Below are positions 35,601 through 44,452 of a stretch of DNA of 64,000 nt, piece after piece (the first letter of the stretch is position 1; each line of letters starts with the position of its first letter). Location: contig JAGOOC010000002.1 in the NCBI GenBank assembly GCA_017992695.1, forward strand, positions 1 through 64,000, read 5' to 3'. A model generated the notes under the pieces. It did not search any database. It had not been told where the DNA came from and saw nothing but the letters and a program-made list of their open reading frames with translations. The DNA comes from Bacteroides sp. Lineage in GTDB: Bacteria; Bacteroidota; Bacteroidia; Bacteroidales; Bacteroidaceae. Both the position numbers and the translations under genes were made by a program.

Positions 35601-36006
35601 TATTACTGCTCCGTTTTCTTCGGGTAATATGGAGCGTGCGGCTATCAACGCCGATGTGTATAACAATGTATGGATGTCTACTCATACGGATGAACAAAAT
35701 GCAGGTGTTATCTATCCGCGTTTAAGTAAGTCGGGCGGTGCAGGTGCGTCAAACAATCGTCAAACCTCTACTTGGTGGCTTCGCGATGGTTCGTTCATGC
35801 GTTTGAAAAACTTTGAGGTAGGTTATACGATGCCCAAACCGTTAATGGCTAAAACGTTTATAAAGTCACTCCGATTCTATTTGGCAGGGACCAACTTGTT
35901 GACATTTAGTGGATTCAAATTGTGGGACCCTGAAAAAGGAAATGCGGACGGTTCAGGCTATCCGTTGAATAGAGTGATCACTATTGGTTTTAATGCTAAT
36001 TTCTAA
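32614..36006 (+). CDS. SusC-like TonB-dependent receptor with STN signalling domain
   Basis: An 1130-residue outer-membrane transporter for glycan import. After a signal peptide (about 1-27) comes an STN domain (about 30-105, KQAIAMIEKASGYTFFFKAS), which signals to FecR. A carboxypeptidase-D-regulatory-like domain (about 118-192, GIIIGADDKEPIIGANVWLK) and the TonB-box region LDEVVVVGYGSQRKES (about 196-211) follow, then the plug and a 22-strand barrel ending RVITIGFNANF. Length fits the STN-bearing SusC subgroup. SusD follows 20 nt later; together they form the bind-and-import complex. Induction by the adjacent ECF/FecR pair is expected. Confidence 0.96.
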   Translation: MKILFLKCWYLRCTILILLLFPLAVSAAQGTIVINGQSVTMKQAIAMIEKASGYTFFFKASDIDNTSKKNINCRGTIDEVLREVFQGSDVDYVVKDKEILLKTNKTAPTKVQQAKKRTITGIIIGADDKEPIIGANVWLKNSSSGAITDVNGKYTIHIEGVGGVLEFSYIGYKKKEVAIGEGRELNVTLDPDTEVLDEVVVVGYGSQRKESVVGAISTLDVGKLTIPGSSISTVLSGQLAGVVAMTRSGEPGKGSAADFFIRGVSSFKGTSTPLVLVDGIERDLDLVETDDIAAFSILKDASASAVYGVRGANGVILITTKKGKEGKPAINVRTEFGFTSPTKKPKMSNSAEWAEMYNESIGKEYYTADELQKYRDGSDPDLYPNVDWFDSMFDKMAENQRVNLSVTGGGDLVKYYVSGSYYNESSIYKSAGNIYGYDSSINYNKFNFRANVDINLTKSTLLNVNLANIYEKSFGPGFGDNDGEIWSYTFATSPNAFPIQYSDGKLSGPSTDSGFNPWNMLVHSGYRERFWNSAQALIGLTQDIGKLWAPLDGLTANLKFSWDAWNTTAQRRAKSPTFYHARGRDEQGALTYDDNNGDGIWDPVRTGSNELSYSIGRDGTMTRYLEGSLNYSRLFDEKHRVGALFLYNQKIHTKTQAGDGNSALPYKNQGIAGRVTYAFKDTYFAEINMGYNGSENFARGHRFGFFPAVAAGWMVSNEKWFEPVTKVMDMLKLKASYGKVGNDDIGGQRRWVYESSIVTGGSWNYGETGGNGGGGIRVGEVENLSASWEEALKINAGIEFSLFNKLKVQADYFREERSGIFLQRAGLPTIVGVSTIPYVNIGKTLNQGLDGNVEYAQQVGKVFLTARANVTYNRNKLVDNDEPDWAYKYQNKIGKSFGANGQLQPFGLIALGLFKNQEEIDNSPIQNFGEYRVGDIKYQDVNGDGIVNSQDMVAIGYTNLPEITYGFGATAQWKSWDVNVFFQGVGHNSFFLGGSSITAPFSSGNMERAAINADVYNNVWMSTHTDEQNAGVIYPRLSKSGGAGASNNRQTSTWWLRDGSFMRLKNFEVGYTMPKPLMAKTFIKSLRFYLAGTNLLTFSGFKLWDPEKGNADGSGYPLNRVITIGFNANF

Positions 36007-36026
36007 ATCTTTTTAACTACGTTATT

Positions 36027-37937
36027 ATGAAATTTAATATAAAAACTCTTTGCATCTTGCTAGCTACTGCTGCAATGGCTTTTACTTCCTGCGACGATTT
36101 CCTCGACCGTCAAGAGGATGAAAAAATGACATTCGATAAAATTTGGGAATCAAGGTATACAACCCAACAGTATTGGCTGACAACGATGTCGTTTCTGCCC
36201 AATTTAAATGGTTCGTTTGTGGGCGATAGTGATCCCTATCTAGGAGCTTCGGACGAGGCAACAGTTGCTTATGATCGTGCTTATCGATACATGAATTTTG
36301 GCTCGTGGAATGCCTCATTGATACCTTATTATAAAATGGATACTTACTATAAAGGTATTCGGGAGTGTAATATTTTTCTACAGAATGTAGAAAGATGCTC
36401 TGACCCCTTGATCACTAAAGCTCAAATAGATGAATGGAAATGGCAAACTCGCTTTGTACGTGCTTACTATTATTATTTGATGATGTGTGATTATGGACCG
36501 GTATTTTTGCTCGGCGATGAATTGCTTGACTTTTCAGCTAGTACTGAAGCACTGCAACGTCCCCGAAACACATGGGAACAGTGCGTGGATTATGTGGTGA
36601 ATGAGATGAATGAATGTATAAATAGTAATGTGATTCTTTCGCAAGATGCATTGGAACCGACCAAGTATGGACTTGCTACAAAAGGTACCTGTTACGCTGT
36701 GATTTCACGGTTGAAACTCTATGCAGCACGCGACCTTTTCAATGGAAATAAACTTTATTCGGGAGTCAAAAATCCGGTAGCACCCGGATTTCCCGATTTG
36801 TCGGGAGCAAACTTGTTTCCACAGCAATACAATGCTGATAAATGGTTGCAAGCTGCGAATGCAGCCAAGATTCTCATGGATCAAGGTACCTATAAGCTAT
36901 ATCGCGCTGGCAATGGTAATCCATATGAAGATTATTATGGCATTACGCATCAAACGTGGAACAGTGAGTTGATATGGACTGATAGATACAACGGGTTATA
37001 TCCCTGGGGTGTAGGTACAGTACCCACGGGTGTTGCCGGAACGGCTTATGGTGCAGTAGGTCCTACGCAACAGCAGGTAGATGCTTATGCCATGAGCAAT
37101 GGGCGCTATCCCATCACTGCGTATGACAAACTGGGCAATCCGATTATAGACAGAGCTTCCGATTATGACAAGGATGAGTTGGAGATGTCGACATGGAGTT
37201 ACCCTGCCAAAGGTTGGAGCAAACACAACAATTTTAATATTGAGGCACCCAACATGTATAAAGATCGCGAGCCTCGCTTCTATATAACAGTGTTTTTTGG
37301 TGGTAACAAGTGGCTGCACGGCTCTGCTGCTACTAAAATTTCATTCGCTAAAGGTGGGAATGGTAACAAGTCGCACGACTATGCCAAAACCGGTTACCTA
37401 TGCAACCGTTTTTATGACCATATGCTGAATTCCGCGGAGGGAAATTGGGGTAATATTACCTTTCCTCTTTTCCGTTTGGGCGAAACATACTTGAACTTTA
37501 TTGAAGCTGTATTGGAGTGTAAGAGACATTCGGTAGCATTGCCTAACGGCTACGAGAAATTGGCAATGGATAGCTGGGATGACTTGCGAGACCGTTCAGG
37601 GCTCGAACCCATTACGAAAATCTACCCTCAAGCTACTACCGAAGAGCTAATTGAACTCTGTCGCAAAGAACGTCGTGTTGAGCTCTCTTTCGAAAGACAC
37701 CGCTACTATGACACTCGCACTTGGATGATTGCAGAGCAAACTGATGGAGGGCCAATGTATGGTATGGATACAAACTGCCCACTTGATAAAGGAATGAGTG
37801 GATTAGAAACACCCAAAGATTATTGGAAAAGAACGGTTATCGAGACACGTGTGTTTAAAAAGAATCATTACTTGCATCCGTTTGCGCAACGCGAACTAGA
37901 TCGTAACAAGTTGTTGACGCAGAACTACGGTTGGTAA
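36027..37937 (+). CDS. SusD-like glycan-binding lipoprotein
   Basis: A 636-residue lipoprotein with lipobox MAFTSC (Cys22). The mature start DDFLDRQEDEKMTFDKIWES is typical of SusD proteins. The TPR-bearing fold is suggested by YYKGIRECNIFLQNV and WQTRFVRAYYYYLMMCDYGP, and the C-terminal RagB/SusD segment includes LIELCRKERRVELSFERHRY. It lids the SusC barrel and binds the glycan at the surface. Twenty nt after susC, same operon. Confidence 0.96.
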   Translation: MKFNIKTLCILLATAAMAFTSCDDFLDRQEDEKMTFDKIWESRYTTQQYWLTTMSFLPNLNGSFVGDSDPYLGASDEATVAYDRAYRYMNFGSWNASLIPYYKMDTYYKGIRECNIFLQNVERCSDPLITKAQIDEWKWQTRFVRAYYYYLMMCDYGPVFLLGDELLDFSASTEALQRPRNTWEQCVDYVVNEMNECINSNVILSQDALEPTKYGLATKGTCYAVISRLKLYAARDLFNGNKLYSGVKNPVAPGFPDLSGANLFPQQYNADKWLQAANAAKILMDQGTYKLYRAGNGNPYEDYYGITHQTWNSELIWTDRYNGLYPWGVGTVPTGVAGTAYGAVGPTQQQVDAYAMSNGRYPITAYDKLGNPIIDRASDYDKDELEMSTWSYPAKGWSKHNNFNIEAPNMYKDREPRFYITVFFGGNKWLHGSAATKISFAKGGNGNKSHDYAKTGYLCNRFYDHMLNSAEGNWGNITFPLFRLGETYLNFIEAVLECKRHSVALPNGYEKLAMDSWDDLRDRSGLEPITKIYPQATTEELIELCRKERRVELSFERHRYYDTRTWMIAEQTDGGPMYGMDTNCPLDKGMSGLETPKDYWKRTVIETRVFKKNHYLHPFAQRELDRNKLLTQNYGW

Positions 37938-37991
37938 CCTGTGAGCGCATACAGAGAAAATGTATCACATAGCAAAAAAAGAATTAATTTT

Positions 37992-39338
37992 ATGAGAAAA
38001 AATAAATTATTTATAGGGTTAGCTGCGATGCTTTTATTGACGCAAAGTGGCTGCGAAGATAATAAAGGAGAGTTTTTGGATGACTTTAGCACCATCCTTT
38101 ATTTTAAAAACAGTGGTGAGGTTCCCTTGACGTTGTATAAAACAGGCGAGAATACGGACTATACCATTATTGTAAATAAAGCTGGAAGCGATTTGACAGC
38201 AACGACCGATGTAAGTGTCACAGTGATGGATCAATCTTCATTGGCTGTGTATAATGCCGAGTATGGTACTATGTATAAGGAGATTCCTGCAAACTGCTAT
38301 ACCTTTCAAGACGATAAGCTGCAATTTGCGAGCACCGAAACGTATAAGAATTTGAAAGTTAGCTTGATTACTACTGAAATAGATAAGCTGGAAGCTTCGG
38401 AAAGCACGTATGTAATTCCGTTTGAGATGCGCGATTCGGCCGATTCTATTAATGCAAAGAAGAGAGTTTTATTTATTAAACCCAAGGTTGTGGTTCCGAA
38501 AGTGTATTTTGACAAAACCGGTTATCAGGTGAATACAGTTTCGGATGAAGGAGCTACACAGATTTCATTAGCTCTGCCGCTGGTGTTACCGTTAGAAAAT
38601 AAGTGGAATTTCAATTGTACAGTAGGTATCAATGCCGCACTGCTCGAAGCTTATAATCAACAAAACGAGGTGGATTATGCACTATTGCCTAGTAATGCTT
38701 ATACAATGAATCAGGATGGAATTGTGGCGTTTACACCTGGAAACATGGCAAGTAATCTTGCTATTAATATTACTCGGAGCAGTTTGAGCTATGGAAATTA
38801 TGTACTTCCGTTACAATTGAATAGCTGTTCACACCCTACATTTGTGATAGATGCTGCAAAGAACACCTGTTTATTTGGTGTGTCATATGTTCCCAATGAA
38901 AGTAAATTGAGTACAGTTACATTGACCGAAAGTATGATAGGGATCTTCCCCAATCCGACTAATGAGGGTTCGATTGCCGAGATGATTGATGGCAAGTCAG
39001 ATACCTATTATCACAGTAACTGGAGTGGAACACATCCTTTACCACACTATATTGATGTGAAATTGTCGAAAGAGAGTACTGCATTCTTATTTGAATACCA
39101 AATCCGTCATAACAATAATAATGGAGCACCTCAACAGATTAGTATATATGGAAGTATGGATGGAGTCAACTTTAAAAAGATAACTACGCTTACTGAAAAT
39201 CTTCCTGCCGGAAAAGGGGAGAAGTATAAATCGTCGGTTCTAGTTGGTAAATCATTTAAGCACTTGCGTTTCAGTGTTGAGAAAACACCTAATGGAAACA
39301 GCTTTGCGTTTGCTGAGTTTAAACTTTCAATCAATTAA
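37992..39338 (+). CDS. DUF1735/discoidin surface lipoprotein (SGBP-like)
   Basis: A 448-residue lipoprotein, lipobox LLTQSGC (Cys20 from my start MRKNKLFIGLAAML); an ATG 17 codons upstream gives no signal peptide. Two DUF1735 modules occupy about residues 25-300 (ILYFKNSGEVPLTLYKTGEN). The C-terminal 140 residues form an F5/8C (discoidin) domain, EMIDGKSDTYYHSNWSGTHP to FAFAEFKLSIN, probably glycan-binding. The position directly after susD is where surface glycan-binding proteins are usually found. A hairpin separates it from the protease gene. Confidence 0.87.
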   Translation: MRKNKLFIGLAAMLLLTQSGCEDNKGEFLDDFSTILYFKNSGEVPLTLYKTGENTDYTIIVNKAGSDLTATTDVSVTVMDQSSLAVYNAEYGTMYKEIPANCYTFQDDKLQFASTETYKNLKVSLITTEIDKLEASESTYVIPFEMRDSADSINAKKRVLFIKPKVVVPKVYFDKTGYQVNTVSDEGATQISLALPLVLPLENKWNFNCTVGINAALLEAYNQQNEVDYALLPSNAYTMNQDGIVAFTPGNMASNLAINITRSSLSYGNYVLPLQLNSCSHPTFVIDAAKNTCLFGVSYVPNESKLSTVTLTESMIGIFPNPTNEGSIAEMIDGKSDTYYHSNWSGTHPLPHYIDVKLSKESTAFLFEYQIRHNNNNGAPQQISIYGSMDGVNFKKITTLTENLPAGKGEKYKSSVLVGKSFKHLRFSVEKTPNGNSFAFAEFKLSIN

Positions 39339-39372
39339 TTCTTGAAAGCAACTTCAACTTGACAAAATTTCA

Positions 39373-39400
39373 GGGGAAGACAATTCTAAATGTCTTCCCC
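39373..39400 (+). promoter_or_regulatory. Intercistronic hairpin before the M60-like gene
   Basis: Ten-bp perfect arms GGGGAAGACA (39373-39382) and TGTCTTCCCC (39391-39400) with an 8-nt loop, then TATTTTAAA. The T-run is poor, so it may be a weak terminator, a processing site or a 3'-end stabiliser that sets the ratio of SusCD to protease. Confidence 0.7.
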
Positions 39401-39427
39401 TATTTTAAACCTAAATTAAGAAGTAAG

Positions 39428-42241
39428 ATGAAAAATGTTTGTTTAGTACTTGTAGCGGCCATAATGGCTGTCTTTGCAATGGCATGCAGTGATAGCGACC
39501 GAGAAAGAGAGTTGCAGCCTACATTTAGCATAGATGAAGAGTTTTTGCAACAAGACTTTACCAAAGAGCAAATGTCAATCAGCATTCCCATATCGACAAA
39601 TATAGAATCTTCAGCTTGGAATGTTTCATCAAATCAGAGTTGGTGCTTAGTGACCAAGGCTCTTTCGGGTTCTGTGCCTGCAGTGAAAATGGTTGTTCAG
39701 GCTAGTGAAGAACCCGATGTGAGAACGTGCGAAATTACAATAAGTTCGCCTATAAAGAATTTTACGATCAAGATTCGTCAATTAGGTTACGGACCGGCGA
39801 TCCTTGTAAAAGAAAATATTTTCGTCGAATCTGTGGGTGGCCCTTTGCAGATAGTCGTAACATCAAATGTTGAGTATAGTATAGAGCCATCCAAGCCCGT
39901 TGACTGGATTACTCAAGCACCGATGACGCGAGCATTAGTAGATAAGAATTATGCTTATGAAGTAGCTGAGAACCGTACGTACGAAGCACGTACTGCCGTA
40001 TTTACCTATATCTATAAACATGATTCCAAAGTGTCTGCTACTTGCACCGTTATTCAGAAAGCAAAAAAGTCAGACACATCAGACGTAGTATTGGAAGCGG
40101 ATGTGAAGATACAACCTACAGGAGGTAAGGACAGCGAGCATCAACCTGGTCAGGGAATAGAAAATACGTTCGATGGTAAAATAGGCAGTGGTAACCCGTA
40201 CCATTCTATCTGGAATCAGAAAGCTACATTCCCCGTAGTGCTCGAATACTTTTTTGATGGAACCCAAGATATGGATTACTTCATTTATCACACACGCAGC
40301 GGTAATGGGAACTTTGGTGCATTGGATGTGTACACTGCTACACAAGAGAATCCGGATTATAAACTATATGGTTCGTTTGACTTCAAACAACAAAATGCCA
40401 CTAGCAAAGTGATGTTTGCTTCGACATTGAAGAGTGTTACCAAAATAAAGTTCTCCGTAAAAAGTGGAGCAGGTGATTTTGTGAGTTGCGATGAGATGGA
40501 ATTCTTTCTCAAAAACAGTTCGAAGCAACTGGAAACTAAACTGCTGACGGTGTTTACCGATATCACTTGTCATGAGCTTAAACCAGGAGTCACTTCCGAA
40601 CAAATAAATGCACTTCCCGGATATTTCGCTCATGTGGCTGTACAATTGAAAAACGGATCCTATGATGCATGGGAGAAGAAATTTCGTTTACAAGACTACC
40701 AAGCCTATAGTGATGTAGAAGTGTGGGCAGATAAACTGATGACAAAACGGTATAGTAACTTAGATAACCCGACTGGAATTTATGCCGAGGCTGGTGACTC
40801 AATAATTGTTTTGGTAGGAGATACACACGGACAAACTGTCTCTTTACAGGCGATACCTTCAGTCGAGGCTAGTGGAGATATGTATTTTCTGAATGAAGGA
40901 GTTAATAAAATCGGTATTCGGCGAACCGGGATGCTTTTTGTAATGTATACTACCTTAACTGCCGAAAACATGAAGCCTATTCGCATTCACATTCCGCTGA
41001 ATAGTGGCAAGGTGAATGGGTTCTTCGATTTAAAAGAGGATAAAACAGATGAAGCCTATGCTAACTTACTATCTAAAGCCACTTATAAGTATTTTTGTGT
41101 GCGTGGAGAGAAAATTATGTTTTATTTCCATTTGTCGAAAATGCGTGAGTATCTTCCTACTAAGATTCTATCGGCCATTAATCTGTGGGATAATATAATT
41201 GGATGGCAGCAAGAATTGATGGGTATAGATCATGTTCGTCCTTCGCAAGTAAATAATCATATATTTGCCATTTCACCCGAAGAAGGTTATATGTGGGCTT
41301 CTGATTATCGCATTGGATTTGTGTATACTTACTTGAATAACATTCTATTGCATGAAAATGTGATGGCTGCCAAAGACAACGCATGGGGACCGGCACACGA
41401 GATTGGACATATTCATCAAAAAGCCATTAACTGGCCTAGTTCTACGGAATCGTCTAACAATTTATTCTCAAATTTTATCTTGTATAAATTAGGGAAATAT
41501 TGTTCGCGTGGCTCTGAATTGAGTACATTGGCTACGGCTCGCTGTGTTGAGAAAGATGCATGGTTTGATATGGGTTCATCTACTCACCAAAATGAGGATA
41601 CAGAGTTGCATATGCGTATGAACTGGCAGTTGTGGAACTATTACCATCGTTGTGGATATAAGCCTGATTTCTGGCCAAAACTATTCAACTTATTGCGCGA
41701 GAATCGTATCGTTGAATCTAATCCGGGTGCCGGACAACTGTTGTTTGCCAAAATGGCGAGTAAAGCAGCTAATGAGGATCTTACTGATTTCTTCGAGATG
41801 TGGGGTCTTTTTGTTCCGGTAAACAATGTGAAGATTGAGCAATATGGCACTTGGATCTATAATGTGACGCAAGCAATGATTGATGAAGCAAAATCTTATA
41901 TGGCTCAATTTCCAAAACCCAAACATGCTTTCTATTATCTTGAAGATCGTAAAAACGGTGATGTCGGTATTGATAATTATAAGGTAGGTGATGTAGGTCA
42001 TTACACTCAATTTAAAAACGATCAAAAAATAACAAAGACGGTTACCTATTCGCGATCGGGACAGCGTATTACTGTTTCGGGAGGTGAAGAAGCGGTTGCT
42101 TTTGAAATAAAAATAGGTACTGAATTGGTATTCTTCTCTAATTTTCTTTCCTTTGAGGCCCCTTCGTCTGTCGATTTGAACGCAGTTCAAGTATACGCCG
42201 TTCAAGCCGATGGAAAAAGGATTCAGGCTACATTAAAATAA
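39428..42241 (+). CDS. M60-like (PF13402) metalloprotease, mucinase-type
   Basis: A 937-residue surface lipoprotein; start MKNVCLVLVAAIMAVFAMAC with Cys20. Two BACON-like Ig modules (about 35-215) come first, with the W-x-V pattern SSAWNVSSNQSW. A discoidin-like carbohydrate-binding domain (about 225-370) follows, then the M60-like catalytic domain (about 450-850). The zinc motif is AHEIGHIHQKAINWP with His657, Glu658 and His661; the downstream SSTESSNN supplies the third ligand. Proteins of this family cut O-glycosylated mucins. In the SusCD operon it would expose or release mucin glycopeptides. I chose the start for its lipobox; the upstream in-frame ATG (39359) runs through a hairpin. Confidence 0.9.
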   Translation: MKNVCLVLVAAIMAVFAMACSDSDRERELQPTFSIDEEFLQQDFTKEQMSISIPISTNIESSAWNVSSNQSWCLVTKALSGSVPAVKMVVQASEEPDVRTCEITISSPIKNFTIKIRQLGYGPAILVKENIFVESVGGPLQIVVTSNVEYSIEPSKPVDWITQAPMTRALVDKNYAYEVAENRTYEARTAVFTYIYKHDSKVSATCTVIQKAKKSDTSDVVLEADVKIQPTGGKDSEHQPGQGIENTFDGKIGSGNPYHSIWNQKATFPVVLEYFFDGTQDMDYFIYHTRSGNGNFGALDVYTATQENPDYKLYGSFDFKQQNATSKVMFASTLKSVTKIKFSVKSGAGDFVSCDEMEFFLKNSSKQLETKLLTVFTDITCHELKPGVTSEQINALPGYFAHVAVQLKNGSYDAWEKKFRLQDYQAYSDVEVWADKLMTKRYSNLDNPTGIYAEAGDSIIVLVGDTHGQTVSLQAIPSVEASGDMYFLNEGVNKIGIRRTGMLFVMYTTLTAENMKPIRIHIPLNSGKVNGFFDLKEDKTDEAYANLLSKATYKYFCVRGEKIMFYFHLSKMREYLPTKILSAINLWDNIIGWQQELMGIDHVRPSQVNNHIFAISPEEGYMWASDYRIGFVYTYLNNILLHENVMAAKDNAWGPAHEIGHIHQKAINWPSSTESSNNLFSNFILYKLGKYCSRGSELSTLATARCVEKDAWFDMGSSTHQNEDTELHMRMNWQLWNYYHRCGYKPDFWPKLFNLLRENRIVESNPGAGQLLFAKMASKAANEDLTDFFEMWGLFVPVNNVKIEQYGTWIYNVTQAMIDEAKSYMAQFPKPKHAFYYLEDRKNGDVGIDNYKVGDVGHYTQFKNDQKITKTVTYSRSGQRITVSGGEEAVAFEIKIGTELVFFSNFLSFEAPSSVDLNAVQVYAVQADGKRIQATLK

Positions 42242-42255
42242 AAACATTAAATCGC

Positions 42256-43518
42256 ATGAAAGTAAAACAACTATTATTAGCCTTAACTCTCCTTGGTTCG
42301 AGTATACAAGCTCGAACCGAAGAGGTGGGGGTGAAATTAAGCGGGAACGCTTATATAACCAATGAACTGACAGGGGCTCGAATTACAGAAGAGGGACTTA
42401 CTGGTTGGATTAATTCGAGCTCACTTGTCAGTGTCTATTTCTACTTGAGTCAGCCCGAAGTGCTGACGCTGTCACTTAAAGCGAAAGGACAATCGGTCGT
42501 GAGCGTAGCTTACGGAGGGAAACGGAAGCGAGTGAAACTCGCATCGACTGACTTCACCGTAGTTCCTGTCGGCAGAATGAAAGTGAATGCACCCGGCTAT
42601 GTACGGGTCGACATCAGTGGAGTAAAAAAGAGTGGAGAGACCTTTGGCGAGATTAGCGAGCTAATTATTGACGGTGCCAAAGGAAAGGTTAGTTATGTGC
42701 ACGATTTCTCTGACTATTGGGGCAGGAGAGGTCCGTCGGTGCACTTGGCCTATCCCATGCCCAAGCAAGACACGGAATGGTTCTACAACGAAATTAGGGT
42801 GCCCAAGGAGGGCGAGGTGATGCATAGCTACTATATGGCTGCCGGTTTTGGCGAGGGCTATTTTGGCATGCAGTTTAACTCTCCTGTAGAGCGTAGAATC
42901 TTGTTTTCGGTATGGAGTCCGTTTGATACGCAAGACCCGAAACTCATCCCCGAATCGGATAAAATTAAGTTACTCAGACGAGGAGAGGGAGTACACATCG
43001 GGGAGTTTGGCAACGAAGGTTCGGGTGGACAGAGCTACCTGAAATATCCGTGGAAGGCCGGTGAAACGTATAAGTTCTTGATGCACATTCGTCCCGATGG
43101 GAAAGGAAATACCGTATATACTGCTTATTTCTTTGCAACCGAAGAGTCGCGGTGGCGCTTAGTAGCCAGCTTCTTGCGGCCAAAGACCAATACGTGGTAC
43201 ACCCGTGCACATTCGTTTCTGGAGAACTTTAGTCCCGAGCAGGGATACCTGAGCAGACAAGTTGAATTTACCAACCAATGGGCGTTGGGGGTAGATGGAG
43301 AGTGGCGCCCAATTAATCAAGCTACCTTTACCTATGATGCTACAGCTGCTGCCGGCGTGCGGTTGGATTACCAAGGTGGGGTGGTGTCCAATCTCTCTGC
43401 TTTCTACTTGAAGATGGGAGGGTTCTTCGATGGAGCTACTCCGCTGAGGAGCAAGTTTGAGCGCACGCCATCAGCAACCATGCCAAAGATTGACTTTGAA
43501 CAACTGGAAAAGCTTTAG
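42256..43518 (+). CDS. DUF3472 (with DUF5077) secreted protein
   Basis: A 420-residue protein with signal peptide MKVKQLLLALTLLGSSIQA. Residues about 25-145 fit DUF5077, a beta-sandwich common in Bacteroides glycan loci; about 170-360 fit DUF3472 (HSYYMAAGFGEGYFGMQFNS and VWSPFDTQDPKLIPESDKI). The fold suggests a carbohydrate-binding or -active protein; no catalytic residues are established. Last gene of the SusCD operon, 14 nt after the protease. A terminator follows. Confidence 0.85.
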   Translation: MKVKQLLLALTLLGSSIQARTEEVGVKLSGNAYITNELTGARITEEGLTGWINSSSLVSVYFYLSQPEVLTLSLKAKGQSVVSVAYGGKRKRVKLASTDFTVVPVGRMKVNAPGYVRVDISGVKKSGETFGEISELIIDGAKGKVSYVHDFSDYWGRRGPSVHLAYPMPKQDTEWFYNEIRVPKEGEVMHSYYMAAGFGEGYFGMQFNSPVERRILFSVWSPFDTQDPKLIPESDKIKLLRRGEGVHIGEFGNEGSGGQSYLKYPWKAGETYKFLMHIRPDGKGNTVYTAYFFATEESRWRLVASFLRPKTNTWYTRAHSFLENFSPEQGYLSRQVEFTNQWALGVDGEWRPINQATFTYDATAAAGVRLDYQGGVVSNLSAFYLKMGGFFDGATPLRSKFERTPSATMPKIDFEQLEKL

Positions 43519-43582
43519 AAACAAAAAACATTAAGCGTAAATCAGGGTGGGTCAAAACTTGATCGCCAAAATAGTATTAGTA

Positions 43583-43625
43583 AGAGCCATTTCTTTCACT
43601 CAATTACGAGTTTGGAAATGGCTCT
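43583..43625. terminator. Terminator between DUF3472 and mazG
   Basis: Arms AGAGCCATTTC (43583-43593) and GAAATGGCTCT (43615-43625), 11 bp perfect, then TTCTATTCTCTT on the plus strand. Serves the end of the SusCD operon and lies between convergent genes. Confidence 0.75.
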
Positions 43626-43653
43626 TTCTATTCTCTTCGTTGCCAGCTGCAAC

Positions 43654-44439
43654 TTACAGCCCTTGTCTCTTTGCCTCATTCCAAAACACGTCCATCTCTT
43701 CGAGCGTCATTTCATTCAGGCTTTTCCCTGCATTGAGGGCTTGTTCTTCTACATAGTTGAACCGACGGATAAACTTCTGATTGGTACGTTCGAGCGCATT
43801 GTCGGGGTTGATGCCATACAAACGGGCTGCATTGATGAGGCTGAAAAAGAGATCGCCAAATTCGGACTCCGCCTTCTCTTGGTCGAGTTGGTTTATCTCT
43901 TCTTGCAGTTCGGTAAACTCTTCGCGAACTTTGTCCCACACCTGCTCCTTCTCATCCCAATCGAAACCTACGTGGCGTGCTTTGTCTTGTATACGGTAGG
44001 CTTTGATGAGCGTAGGCAGCGCAGCTGGCACACCGCTGAGCACAGTTTTGTTTCCTCCTTTTTCCTTTTGCTTCAGCAGTTCCCAGTTTTGCAACACTTG
44101 CTCGGTAGTCTCTGCCTGTGTATCGCCAAAAATGTGGGGGTGGCGAAAGATCAGTTTGTCGCACAGTTTGTCGCAAACGTCTTTGATATCAAAATCACCC
44201 GTTTCCGAACCTATCTTGGCATAGAAGCCCACGTGCAGCAACACGTCGCCCAGCTCTTTGCAAATCTCTTCCTTATCGTTCTTCACGATGGCATCGCATA
44301 GTTCATAGGTCTCTTCAATGGTGTTGGGACGCAAGCTCTCGTTGGTTTGTTTGCGATCCCACGGGCATTTCTCGCGTAGTTCGTCGAGTATATCTAGAAA
44401 GCGACCGAAGGCTTCCATTTTTTCTTCTCTGGTATGCAT
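43654..44439 (-). CDS. mazG: Nucleoside triphosphate pyrophosphohydrolase MazG
   Basis: A 261-residue enzyme that hydrolyses NTPs to NMP and pyrophosphate. Two MazG domains: residues about 15-95 (CPWDRKQTNESLRPNTIEET with the EExxE pattern, and EICKELGDVLLHVGFYAKI) and about 150-240 (EEFTELQEEINQLDQEKAES and EFGDLFFSLINAARLYGINP). Length normal for the E. coli-type enzyme. It is 13 nt after the DUF3810 gene, so they are cotranscribed. House-cleaning or ppGpp-linked role by family. Confidence 0.93.
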   Translation of the reverse strand: MHTREEKMEAFGRFLDILDELREKCPWDRKQTNESLRPNTIEETYELCDAIVKNDKEEICKELGDVLLHVGFYAKIGSETGDFDIKDVCDKLCDKLIFRHPHIFGDTQAETTEQVLQNWELLKQKEKGGNKTVLSGVPAALPTLIKAYRIQDKARHVGFDWDEKEQVWDKVREEFTELQEEINQLDQEKAESEFGDLFFSLINAARLYGINPDNALERTNQKFIRRFNYVEEQALNAGKSLNEMTLEEMDVFWNEAKRQGL

Positions 44440-44452
44440 GATAAATTTAATT

